NCBI GenBank assembly: GCA_964570625.1
Contig: CAZMYW010000006.1
Span: 1 to 64,000 of the forward strand
Direction of reading: 5' to 3'
Source: JBFLXB01 sp964570625
GTDB lineage: Bacteria; Nitrospirota; Nitrospiria; 2-01-FULL-66-17
Length of the DNA stretch: 64,000 nt
This document shows, in pieces, positions 34,260 through 42,793 of this stretch. The position numbers were made by a program, and so were the translations under genes. Numbering within the stretch: position 1 is the first letter of the stretch; every line of letters starts with the position of its first letter. The notes under the pieces are model-generated. The model searched no databases, was not told the DNA's origin, and saw nothing but the letters and a program-made list of their open reading frames with translations.

Positions 34260-37200
34260 GTGCCTTCTCCCAACCTTCAAACAAAAGTACTTCGACGCAA
34301 GACCACGCCAGAGGAGTACCGCGTGTATCGGGCGGGCCTCGAATGGGACTTAACCGATCCCATAGTTATCGAGACGCGCAAGGACCTGAAATCTGAATAT
34401 CTTTGGCGTGACCGGATGGAGCCCTATCATCATCAGGTCACAAATCTCATCACCTTCTGCCGCCGCCTGCCGGTCACGCTGCTCGCCGACGACGTCGGTC
34501 TCGGCAAAACGATTAGCGCCGGGCTGATCATCAGCGAGCTAATCTCCCGCTCCCGTCTTTCCAGGATTCTTATTGTCTGCCCCAAGCTGCTCGGCCCGCA
34601 GTGGCAGGAGGAACTGCTCACGAAATTCAACATTCCTTCTGAGATTGCGATCGGGAGAGACCTGATCAAAGCTGATCCCGAGGGAACCGGTGCCGTCATC
34701 ACAACCTATCATTCGGCGCGCCTGCATCTCGATCCAATCCCGAAGGATCGTTTCCAGATGCTGGTGTTGGATGAGGCGCACAAGCTGCGAAACCTCTATG
34801 GCGTCGAAAAACCCCCGCAGGTGGCCAAGCGTTTCCGGAAGGCCCTGGAAGAGCGCCGGTTTCGCTTCGTCCTTATGCTGACCGCGACGCCGATACAGAA
34901 CCGCCTGTGGGATCTCTATTCGTTGGTCGATCTGTTGACCGTTGCGCGTGGGCACCAAAACCCCTTTGGCAGCGAGGACATGTTTGCTCGGAAGTTCATC
35001 GCCGACAATCGGGAGCAGACCCGCCAGTTGAAGCCGGAAGCGCGCGACGAGTTCCGATCGATTGTCTACGGCTACATGTCGAGGGTCCGGCGCGGAGACG
35101 CCAGGCTCTATTTCCCGGACCGAGTCGTGCAAATGCACAAGGTCGACCCCACAGCGGCAGAGTTGCAGCTGATCGACGCTATCGCCAAGCCGATCCAGAA
35201 ACTGAACCGGCTCGCGCAAATTTCGATCCTGCAGGCTCTCACTAGTAGCCCAGATGCGTTGATGGCACAGTTGAACAACATGGCAAAGAACGGCACTGTT
35301 CCTGAGGAGCTTGCCGCGACGGTCCGCGCCATCGTCACCGGAATGCCCACCAGCGCCAAGCTTCATGGGCTCGGCGGGCTGATCGACAGACTAAAACGGG
35401 AGAATCCGGAACGCTGGCGGCTCGTCGTATTCACAGGACGGCTAGAGACCCAGACCACCATCCAAGCCTTCCTGGAAAAGTACGGCCTCAAGGTCGGGAT
35501 AATCAACGGTATGTCCGGCCCGCGTAATCAGGAGACCATCACGCGTTTCAGAAAAAACCCGCCTGATTCCCACGTTATCGTGTCTACCGAAGCTGGATCC
35601 GAGGGCATCAACCTTCAAGTCGCCAACGTACTGGTCAACTACGACCTGCCCTGGAACCCAATGATCGTCGAACAGCGTATCGGACGCGTACAACGCTTGG
35701 CGTCCGAGCATGCGAGCGTCGGTATTTTCAACATCATGCTGCGTGGTACCTTCGAGGAGTACATCGTTGGACGCTTGATGGAAAAACTTCAGATGGCGTC
35801 CCACGCGATCGGCGATATTGAATCGCTGCTCGAAGCATCCGGAATCAGTGGAGAGGATGAGGACGGGGCAACGAGCTTTGACGAGAAGATCCGCCAGCTC
35901 GTCATAGCGGCGCTCGCAGGCAAGGACGTGGAGGCAGCAACACGCCAGGAGGAGCAAAGTATTGCCAATGCGAAGAGCGCTCTGGAGCGCGAGGAAGAGA
36001 GCATCAACACCCTACTCGGCGGAATGGATGGAGCCGAGTATGTCGGACCTCGCGCGCCGGCCCTGCCCGGCGTCGTGCGATCTATGGAGCCGCGCGATTT
36101 CACTCTGGCAGCCTTAAGGAGTCTTGGCGCGCGTATCACGCCGCAACCGCCGGATCTGTATCTGGCGGAAGGAAACGGCGGACGTGAACACATCCGTTTT
36201 GAGGAAAACGCTGGCGCAGGCGTAAAAAGCACCCTCTACGCTCCCGGCACTGCCGCCTTCATCCGGCTAGTCGGTCGGATCATTGCAACCGGCGTTTATG
36301 AAGTAGAAGACCTCGACCAAAATCCAGCCAAAGAGGCCGAGGAACTCGCCCGCCGGTGGGTCCTGGCCTTCAGCGGAACGCCCAAGGCAGTAGAGGTCGA
36401 AGAGGTGCGCCGTTGTTTCGAAGGGACGGCTCTCGTCCGAGTGCGCGCCACGGTTGCGCATGACAGCTATGAGCGCCTCGTGGAAGTTTCCTGTTCATCG
36501 GCAGAGTACTATGCTGATACAGGCCGATCAGGGCTTGGCCCCTTGTCTCAGACAATTGAGAATCCCAACGCCCTTGGGATCAACATCGACAGATTGGCTG
36601 ACGCTGCAAAATTGGATGGGGCAATCTCCGAATTCTCCCGCTTCTACTTGGAAAGGCGAGCACAGGAAATGCAGGCCGCAGCCGGGGATGAGCGGAAAAA
36701 AAAGAGGCTAGAGGATGAGTTCACCCCCCGCCTTGAAATGACGCTGGTTGCGCTCGAAGGAAGGCTGCACCGCCAGCTAAGAGTTAAAGCGCAATACACG
36801 CTTGATGCTGAAGCCGATTACCATAGTTTGCTGACCGTTATACCGCATACGGGAAGATGGGTCGATGCTCCAGAAATGGGGCTCTGCGCTCGATCGGGCA
36901 AGACTGTTCCTAAGACGTGCCTCAAGCAATGTCAGATCGCGGGGGCGGTGGTGCTGCAGCATCTCCTCGCCCGGTCCGAGATGAGTTCAAGGCTTGCGCT
37001 GCCGGAATTTACGGTCCTGTGCAGCCTAAGTGGCAAGCGCGTTCTCAAGGACGAAGCCGAGTTGTCAACGGTGAGTAGACAGCTGGTCGCAAGCTCACTC
37101 CTTAAGACTTCGGTTCTAAGCGGGCAGCGGGCAGAACCCAGTCATTTTGGTCAGTGCGAATTTACTAAAGCCGAGGTTCTCAATACCGAGCTTGCCATTA

Positions 37201-37958
37201 GCGAAGTGTCGGGTAAGCGCTATCGCGTCGATGAGCAAGTGCGATCGGTTGTTTCTGGAAAGACGGGCCACAGGTCGGAGTTTCTGATCTGCCATGAGAC
37301 CCGACAGCCCTTAATTGTGTCGGAAGCCGAGCAATGCAGGGTCACCGGTATGTACGTTCGGCCGGGAATCTTGGAGCCATGTGCGATCACGCAGACGCGG
37401 GTACTGCCCTCGGAGCTTGAGCGTTGCGCTGCTACCGGCAAGCGCGCGCTAAAGAAGCTGTTGGTGACGAGCAGCTTGTCGGAAGCGCGCATTCTGGAGG
37501 ATGTTGCTGTGCGGTCGGCTACTGGAAAATTTTGTGCGCCGGTTGAAACCAAGACTTGTCTTTGGAGTGGCCGGAAGTGCCATCCAGATGATCTTCGCGC
37601 GTGCGCGCTGACTGGCCTTCCTATCCACTTTGAATTTGCCACGACAAATGGTAAACCCCGTCTCCAGCCGCTTGTCGACCTGCTCAACGGCATCAAGAGA
37701 ACCGCGGACGAGCCCAAGTTGTGGGACACCGTAGCGACCGAGATCACAGCGAAACTCGGGAAGGGGTGGTGCCGTGTGGAGGCTGCGGTTCTTTCACCAG
37801 ATAGGCGGCATCTTGCAGTCTGCTCCGAGGTCCGTACGTTGCTCGGCTTCCGGGTGAATCAAGCTGGTTTGGTGTACGCCATCGGAGACCATTCCATCCT
37901 TGGTCGAACGGCTCAAGGGCGTCGTACTTCCGAGGGATGGTCAGAGGTCAAAAGCTAG
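34260..37958 (+). CDS. SNF2-family helicase with tandem 15-residue C-terminal repeats
   Basis: 1232 residues. The SNF2/RapA-type motor occupies about 55-520: Walker A DDVGLGKT (77-84), DEAH (171-174), LTATP (207-211), SEGINLQ and the motif VI segment QRIGRVQR (472-479). A middle region of unknown fold follows. Residues about 873-1120 are a run of some sixteen units of 15 residues, most starting with Cys or Ser and containing x2-(S/T)-G-K-x-(V/A)-L (for example CAATGKRALKKLLVT, SVLSGQRAEPSHFGQ); many units carry one cysteine, so paired units might bind zinc. I do not know this repeat. GTG start with GGAG upstream. It overlaps the start of a nuclease gene, and the pair resembles defence or repair modules. 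Base composition is visibly less GC-rich than in the core genes. Confidence 0.82.
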   Translation: MPSPNLQTKVLRRKTTPEEYRVYRAGLEWDLTDPIVIETRKDLKSEYLWRDRMEPYHHQVTNLITFCRRLPVTLLADDVGLGKTISAGLIISELISRSRLSRILIVCPKLLGPQWQEELLTKFNIPSEIAIGRDLIKADPEGTGAVITTYHSARLHLDPIPKDRFQMLVLDEAHKLRNLYGVEKPPQVAKRFRKALEERRFRFVLMLTATPIQNRLWDLYSLVDLLTVARGHQNPFGSEDMFARKFIADNREQTRQLKPEARDEFRSIVYGYMSRVRRGDARLYFPDRVVQMHKVDPTAAELQLIDAIAKPIQKLNRLAQISILQALTSSPDALMAQLNNMAKNGTVPEELAATVRAIVTGMPTSAKLHGLGGLIDRLKRENPERWRLVVFTGRLETQTTIQAFLEKYGLKVGIINGMSGPRNQETITRFRKNPPDSHVIVSTEAGSEGINLQVANVLVNYDLPWNPMIVEQRIGRVQRLASEHASVGIFNIMLRGTFEEYIVGRLMEKLQMASHAIGDIESLLEASGISGEDEDGATSFDEKIRQLVIAALAGKDVEAATRQEEQSIANAKSALEREEESINTLLGGMDGAEYVGPRAPALPGVVRSMEPRDFTLAALRSLGARITPQPPDLYLAEGNGGREHIRFEENAGAGVKSTLYAPGTAAFIRLVGRIIATGVYEVEDLDQNPAKEAEELARRWVLAFSGTPKAVEVEEVRRCFEGTALVRVRATVAHDSYERLVEVSCSSAEYYADTGRSGLGPLSQTIENPNALGINIDRLADAAKLDGAISEFSRFYLERRAQEMQAAAGDERKKKRLEDEFTPRLEMTLVALEGRLHRQLRVKAQYTLDAEADYHSLLTVIPHTGRWVDAPEMGLCARSGKTVPKTCLKQCQIAGAVVLQHLLARSEMSSRLALPEFTVLCSLSGKRVLKDEAELSTVSRQLVASSLLKTSVLSGQRAEPSHFGQCEFTKAEVLNTELAISEVSGKRYRVDEQVRSVVSGKTGHRSEFLICHETRQPLIVSEAEQCRVTGMYVRPGILEPCAITQTRVLPSELERCAATGKRALKKLLVTSSLSEARILEDVAVRSATGKFCAPVETKTCLWSGRKCHPDDLRACALTGLPIHFEFATTNGKPRLQPLVDLLNGIKRTADEPKLWDTVATEITAKLGKGWCRVEAAVLSPDRRHLAVCSEVRTLLGFRVNQAGLVYAIGDHSILGRTAQGRRTSEGWSEVKS

Positions 37959-39774
37959 TGGCTCCTCACGCGCCACGGTAAAGCGCCATAGGCGCGAGTA
38001 CGATCCGGTAGCAAGGGTAAAGCCGGTCGCGGCGTGGATCGACCGCGATGAAGGTCAGAGAGCCAATTCCACTATTCCGTTGGGGGAGGCCCACGTGGAT
38101 AAGGAAACTGCTTTCGCTAGAGCGACTTCGGGGGGTTCGCAAGTTCCTGAAGATTGGATGCCAGCAACGGGAACACGTGCTTTTGTATTTGAGGATCCTA
38201 TTCTCATTTGGCTGGAATTTCACGGCGAAGCGAATGGATTTCAGAAAGACGCCTCATCGCCCTACGATTTCATGACGTTTATCTTCGAAAAGGGAAGGCA
38301 GTTCGAAAATAAGTGGATTTCTGAATTTGCTCCAGAGGCAATACGCGTTTGCTCGCACGCGTATGAGGTTCGCCGAGTCGAAAGATTCCACCAAACACTC
38401 GACCTTATTGAGCGCGGCACTCCGGTTATCGCAGGCCCCGCTCTTTGGTGGGCTCCAGAAAAAATATTGGGAGTCCCGGACCTTTTGGTGCGGAGTGACT
38501 GGCTTAGTAAGCGCTTACCGAATACCCGTGTTCAATCAGAATCGGCTGAGCATTACGTGGTGTTGGACATGAAATTCACGACGAAACTCGACTCGACAGA
38601 GAAAAAGTTGTCGTTTTCGAACTACGAGGCACAGGTGAGAATCTACTCTTACATAGTCGGCCAGCTTACGGGTGTAATGGCCCCCCACTCCTTTCTAGTT
38701 TGCCGCGACCGGATCGACAATCCGCTCGATGTCCCGACCCATTCAGCCATCGGTCCTCTTGATGAGGATCTCCGTAGATTCCGCGAATCTTACCTCGACA
38801 TTAAGCTCAAGGGTGGCGCGTACCGACCGGGAATAGACTCTCAGATTGCGGTGAACCTATCAAACGACCAAGATGATCCTTGGCATACGGCAAAGATCGA
38901 GATTGCAAGAAACCGAGTACCCGGTGGTGACCCATGCCTCGTTTATGAAATCGGGGCGACACAGCGGCAGGCACTTGCAGACAGAGGATTCGGAAATCTG
39001 AAGGCCCTCATGGAAATTGTTCCGGAACAAATCCCTCTGGAATCTTGCAAGGGCCTCGGGGCTGCCAAATGTCCGCGAATCCGGGCCGTGCTGCGAGCAA
39101 ACCAGACAGGAACGGTTACCCGTAACAAACCAACGCGTCTGCCGGTTGAAAAGTCAGTCGAGCTTTACGTCGACTTCGAGACATTCAACAACCTCAACGT
39201 CAACTTCGACAGAGAATGGCCCACGCTCCAAGGCTGTGAAATGATCTTCATGATTGGTGTCGCATGGGTGGAGAACAATAGCTTGCGATATCAAGCGGTC
39301 ATCGCCGATACCGAGAGCCAAGCAGGCGAACGTCGGCTTTTGGAAGATTTCGAGAAGCTCATTCGCTCCCGAACAAATGGTTCGACTGTCGATCCGTCAT
39401 CCACGGCTCTGGTCCACTGGACAAGCGCCGAAGTCTGGCAGCTTAAACGGGCCTGTGACCGACAGGGCTTCGAGGCGAGTCATCCGCTCAGAAATCTCCC
39501 GTGGTTCGATCTTCAAAAGGAAGTCTTCCTCGCAGAACCAATCGGTGTCCCGGGGGCATGGGGTTACGGAATTAAAGAGGTTGTGCTTTCGCTAGGACTA
39601 CTCCAATGGCCTGGGGATCTGGATGACGGTCTCCGCGCCAGTGTCGCCGGATGGAAAGGTTATCAATCAAGCAAACCCCTTGAGTCTTCCGATATGCAGA
39701 TCGTGGTGCAGTACAACGAGGTGGATTGCAACGCACTACACGAAGTCGTGAAGTGGCTTCGCCGATCGGCCTGA
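37900..39774 (+). CDS. RecB-like PD-(D/E)xK nuclease fused to RNase H-like domain (TM0106-type)
   Basis: 624 residues. Nuclease motifs are D194 (GVPDLL), D223-x-K225 (DMK) and Q245-x3-Y249, the RecB-family pattern. A helix-hairpin-helix-like segment follows (about 345-405). The C-terminal domain has D425-F-E427 and D609 (NEVDC), an RNase H/DEDD-like exonuclease arrangement as in YprB and TM0106-type proteins. No ATG exists near the N-terminus; the TTG at 37900 with GGAGA upstream is used, overlapping the helicase gene by 59 bases, so the true start is uncertain. Coupling to the SNF2 helicase implies a shared complex acting on nucleic acid. Likely roles are phage or plasmid defence, or repair. 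Codon use is the least GC-biased of the window. Confidence 0.82.
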   Translation: MVERLKGVVLPRDGQRSKASGSSRATVKRHRREYDPVARVKPVAAWIDRDEGQRANSTIPLGEAHVDKETAFARATSGGSQVPEDWMPATGTRAFVFEDPILIWLEFHGEANGFQKDASSPYDFMTFIFEKGRQFENKWISEFAPEAIRVCSHAYEVRRVERFHQTLDLIERGTPVIAGPALWWAPEKILGVPDLLVRSDWLSKRLPNTRVQSESAEHYVVLDMKFTTKLDSTEKKLSFSNYEAQVRIYSYIVGQLTGVMAPHSFLVCRDRIDNPLDVPTHSAIGPLDEDLRRFRESYLDIKLKGGAYRPGIDSQIAVNLSNDQDDPWHTAKIEIARNRVPGGDPCLVYEIGATQRQALADRGFGNLKALMEIVPEQIPLESCKGLGAAKCPRIRAVLRANQTGTVTRNKPTRLPVEKSVELYVDFETFNNLNVNFDREWPTLQGCEMIFMIGVAWVENNSLRYQAVIADTESQAGERRLLEDFEKLIRSRTNGSTVDPSSTALVHWTSAEVWQLKRACDRQGFEASHPLRNLPWFDLQKEVFLAEPIGVPGAWGYGIKEVVLSLGLLQWPGDLDDGLRASVAGWKGYQSSKPLESSDMQIVVQYNEVDCNALHEVVKWLRRSA

Positions 39775-39796
39775 AAAGGGGACGGGAAAGGTGTCA

Positions 39797-39818
39797 GGAA
39801 CCATTTTAAAGATGGTCC
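39797..39818. repeat. REP-like hairpin after the nuclease gene
   Basis: GGAACCAT and ATGGTCC form an imperfect stem around TTTAAAG. It follows GGGGACGGGAAAGGTGTCA, a word I recall beside REP-associated transposases in many genomes. It marks the right edge of the helicase-nuclease pair, as the transposase scrap marks the left. Confidence 0.4.
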
Positions 39819-39848
39819 TAATCTCCCACCAAGGGCAGCCTCGGGGGT

Positions 39849-39883
39849 CACAGCCTCGGGGGTCAGGCTTGACTCTGTTGACT
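39849..39883 (+). repeat. direct repeat, left copy
   Basis: About 35 bp beginning CACAGCCTCGGGGGTCAGG and ending TTGACT, repeated with a few differences at 40699-40731. The word CAGCCTCGGGGGTCA is also tandemly doubled here (39836-39865). The pair brackets the AsmA-like gene. Confidence 0.6.
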
Positions 39884-39942
39884 AGGCGGGGCTTGTAGAC
39901 GTTGCGGCATTAGTGGCGTTGCTTACGACTCCGGGGATAGCG

Positions 39943-40689
39943 ATGACAACCCAAACCAAAAAAGTACTGGTCGGCGCGGCAATCGTCCTGATCGTCGCCC
40001 TCGTTGGCGGTGTCTGGTGGGTCTACCACTCGCTTGATCGGCTGGTGGCGTCCGCGATCCGCACGTTCGGCCCCGAGATCACCGGCGTCTCGATCTCCTT
40101 GGACCGGGTGAAGATCGATGCGCTGGATGGTCACGCTGAGTTGTACGGCCTGGTGGTCGGCAATCCCAGAGGCTTTTCCACCGATCACGCACTCTCGCTC
40201 GGCGAAATTCGCATGACGCTCGACCTCGCGTCGCTGACCAAGGACGTGATCGTCATCAAGCAGATCGCGATCGTGAAGTCCGCCGTCACCTATGAGCTCG
40301 GCGCTGACGGCAGTAACCTGGGGGCAATCCAGCGCAACGTGGACCGCTACGTGGGGCGACCCCGCGCGGCCAACACGTCCCAACCGGAATCCGAGTCGGG
40401 CAAGAAACTCGTGATCGAAGATCTGACCATCAAGAACGCCACGGCCACGGTCAGCACCGCGGTCATGCGCGGCCCGCCCGTCTCAGTGCCGATCCCTGAC
40501 TTGCATCTCCGAGATATCGGCAAACAATCCGGCGGCGCCACCGCCGGAGAAGCGGTCCAGCAGGTCCTGGCCGCCCTCACGCTGAGCGTGACCCAGGCGG
40601 TCGCGTCGCGAAACCTCGGGGGATTGATCGACACGCTGAAGAAAGATCCCGCTTCGGCCGTGGACACACTCAAAGGGTTGTTTCGATGA
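39943..40689 (+). CDS. AsmA/DUF748-like membrane-anchored protein
   Basis: 248 residues. One N-terminal membrane anchor (about 7-27, VLVGAAIVLIVALVGGVWWV) and a beta-rich periplasmic part with the pattern of short AsmA-superfamily proteins: ITGVSISLDRVKIDALDGHAELYGLVVGNPRGF-like strands near 45-80, then LVIEDLTIKNATATVS. Such proteins are tied to phospholipid transport or outer-membrane assembly; the precise role here is unknown. The ATG at 39943 follows GGGGA by seven bases. The gene is bracketed by direct repeats, so it may have been inserted as a unit. Confidence 0.72.
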   Translation: MTTQTKKVLVGAAIVLIVALVGGVWWVYHSLDRLVASAIRTFGPEITGVSISLDRVKIDALDGHAELYGLVVGNPRGFSTDHALSLGEIRMTLDLASLTKDVIVIKQIAIVKSAVTYELGADGSNLGAIQRNVDRYVGRPRAANTSQPESESGKKLVIEDLTIKNATATVSTAVMRGPPVSVPIPDLHLRDIGKQSGGATAGEAVQQVLAALTLSVTQAVASRNLGGLIDTLKKDPASAVDTLKGLFR

Positions 40690-40698
40690 CAGGGGATG

Positions 40699-40731
40699 CA
40701 CAACCTCGGGGTCAGACTTGACTCGTTGACT
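40699..40731 (+). repeat. direct repeat, right copy
   Basis: About 33 bp similar to 39849-39883 (CACAACCTCGGGGTCAGACT...GTTGAC). It lies 10 bases after the AsmA-like stop. Confidence 0.6.
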
Positions 40732-40797
40732 TTGCAATACCGCTCAGTGCTAACCTCACGCTCGACGCCGCTCCGGTGTTGGCCGGGCCTGCACGCC

Positions 40798-41412
40798 ATG
40801 ACCAAACGTCGCTTACGCCAACCATCCACACCGCTCTCCGCGGCCGTCACCCGATGCCCCTGGCCCACGCCCGGCGACGCGCTCTATTTGGCCTACCACG
40901 ATCAGGAATGGGGCGTGCCGGTTCACGACGACCGCACGATCTTCGAGTTTCTGGTCCTCGAAGCCTTCCAAGCTGGGCTATCGTGGCGCACGATCCTACA
41001 TAAGCGGGAGAATTTCCGGAAGGCATTCGCCGGATTCGATTACCGCAAGGTGGCGCGCTTCGGCCGTCGGGACGTAGCCCGCCTGCTCAAGGATGCGGGC
41101 ATTGTCCGCAACCGCCTGAAGATCGAGGCCGCCATCACCAACGCCCAGCACTTCATCGAAGTGCGCGCGGAACATGGCACCTTCGCGGCCTATATGTGGT
41201 CGTGGGTGAAGGGCAAGCCGATCGTGCACCACTTCCGAACAATTAAGGATTATCCGACCGCTATCGACGAAGCCGTGGCATGGTCCAAGGACTTGAAGTG
41301 GCGCGGCTTTAAGTTTCTCGGTCCCACGGTGGTCTACGCCCACATGCAGGCCGTGGGTATGGTGAACGACCACACCGTCGATTGCTTCTGTCGCGTCACG
41401 CCCAGGAAATAA
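40798..41412 (+). CDS. tag: DNA-3-methyladenine glycosylase I
   Basis: Removes 3-methyladenine from alkylated DNA, starting base-excision repair. 204 residues with the Tag signatures: RCPW with C20, YHDQEWG with H34, GLSWRTILHKRENFRKAF, and the C-terminal zinc pair H192 and C196 in DHTVDCFCR, giving the Cys-His-His-Cys zinc site of the family. The ATG at 40798 adds about 18 residues before the family core and has no strong Shine-Dalgarno. It stands just right of the direct repeat following the AsmA-like gene. Confidence 0.95.
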   Translation: MTKRRLRQPSTPLSAAVTRCPWPTPGDALYLAYHDQEWGVPVHDDRTIFEFLVLEAFQAGLSWRTILHKRENFRKAFAGFDYRKVARFGRRDVARLLKDAGIVRNRLKIEAAITNAQHFIEVRAEHGTFAAYMWSWVKGKPIVHHFRTIKDYPTAIDEAVAWSKDLKWRGFKFLGPTVVYAHMQAVGMVNDHTVDCFCRVTPRK

Positions 41413-41573
41413 CTCCACCCCCACAATGCGTTCAGCTCTGCCCCCGGTGGGATGCCCGGTTGACGGGTGCGGACGGCGCCTGCTATCGTGCGGCCATGTT
41501 GACGGAATCTCTGGATCTGCCCCATTAACACCCTGTGTCTCACCCGCGTGTGGTTCTCTGACACTGCGAAATC

Positions 41574-42716
41574 GTGAGAGTTCGCCGACTTATCATGTTG
41601 GTTGCGTGCGCCCTTCTCGTCTGGGAGAAGGCCCAGGCATCAGTTCCTCTGAATCTTGATGCAGGCCTCTTAAAAGCCGAGAGGTCCGGAATCGAAGCGA
41701 TGGGCACACGCGACGACACGGTTTGGATTCAAACTTCAGAAACCACGCTCAAAAACGTCATCGCGCTGCCGTTGCCACGGGATTTCTCGCCGCGTGCCTT
41801 CGAACTCCTCGATATTCGCATGAAAACAGATGCGCGAGTACACGGCTTCTCCTTTCACTGGTTACAGACAGATCACAAGGGCTCAACAAAGTCGTTCGTG
41901 ATTGAGCGACCGACGTACCGGGACGATCAATTCCATCGGTATTTGATCCGACTTGATCTCCACCCAGCGTGGACAGGATCAATCCAGGGGATTGGGCTCG
42001 GGTGGATTGGATCACACGCCTCCATTGAGATTGAGAGCGCGAAATTGGAGGCCATGACGTTTGTGGGTTGGATGACCTACGAATGGCTGCAGTTTTGGAC
42101 TCCCGAGTTGCTGAGGCCCCTCAGCGTCCATGCAATCCCAGGACTTCGGGTCTTTGATCTGCCCTTTGCAAGTCTCTTGGCGGCGACGTGTCTGGGGGGT
42201 ATGGCGATCGTTGTGTTGGTGAGACTTCGGCGATTGAGGGATCCGCGGCAGAGGTCGGCCGAGTGGTCGTCTCCTACCCTGGCCTCTCTATTGTTTGTTC
42301 TGCTAGTCGGGTGCTGGATCATCTACGACCTTCGCGATGTGTATAGCCACCTCCAAACGCTGGACTCTGAGCGCCGTCATTTTCTCGCGAAGCCCGTCGG
42401 CACCCGGCATTACTTTGAGCTCGATGATCTCCAGGATTTCTTGGACGCCGTTGATCGACGGCTTCCCCAGGGAGAGTCGGTCGCGTTCTTCAGCAGCATG
42501 CCGCACGACATGCAGGCGCGCTATCGGTTGTATCCTCGACGGGTGATGCCGAGAGACCCTACCGCCCCCTCCGTCGTGGTGTTCCAAGATCCGACGATCA
42601 CGTTTCGGAACGGGCATCTGTTCGAGGGCGGCATTCCCATGCAAGGGCAGTTTGAACGATTGTGGCAGTTTGGACCTTCCGCAGAAATTTTTCGAAAGAT
42701 CGCAACGGACAATTGA
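41574..42716 (+). CDS. membrane protein of unknown function in a glycosyltransferase locus
   Basis: 380 residues: signal peptide or anchor (about 5-23), a beta-rich extracytoplasmic domain (about 25-190) that may bind carbohydrate, two membrane helices (about 197-218 and 240-258) and a soluble C-terminal domain (about 260-380). No catalytic motif is recognised. GTG start; ATG 41595 is an alternative. It precedes a polytopic GT-C-like gene by 77 bases on the same strand, so it may be the periplasmic partner of that enzyme. Sequence composition is less GC-biased than in core genes. Confidence 0.65.
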   Translation: MRVRRLIMLVACALLVWEKAQASVPLNLDAGLLKAERSGIEAMGTRDDTVWIQTSETTLKNVIALPLPRDFSPRAFELLDIRMKTDARVHGFSFHWLQTDHKGSTKSFVIERPTYRDDQFHRYLIRLDLHPAWTGSIQGIGLGWIGSHASIEIESAKLEAMTFVGWMTYEWLQFWTPELLRPLSVHAIPGLRVFDLPFASLLAATCLGGMAIVVLVRLRRLRDPRQRSAEWSSPTLASLLFVLLVGCWIIYDLRDVYSHLQTLDSERRHFLAKPVGTRHYFELDDLQDFLDAVDRRLPQGESVAFFSSMPHDMQARYRLYPRRVMPRDPTAPSVVVFQDPTITFRNGHLFEGGIPMQGQFERLWQFGPSAEIFRKIATDN

Positions 42717-42793
42717 GCATGGACGGCCGTTTCCGATCGCCTCACTCCGTTCGGCCGGTTCGGTGACAATCCCTTCATCGTCAAGCACGTCCC

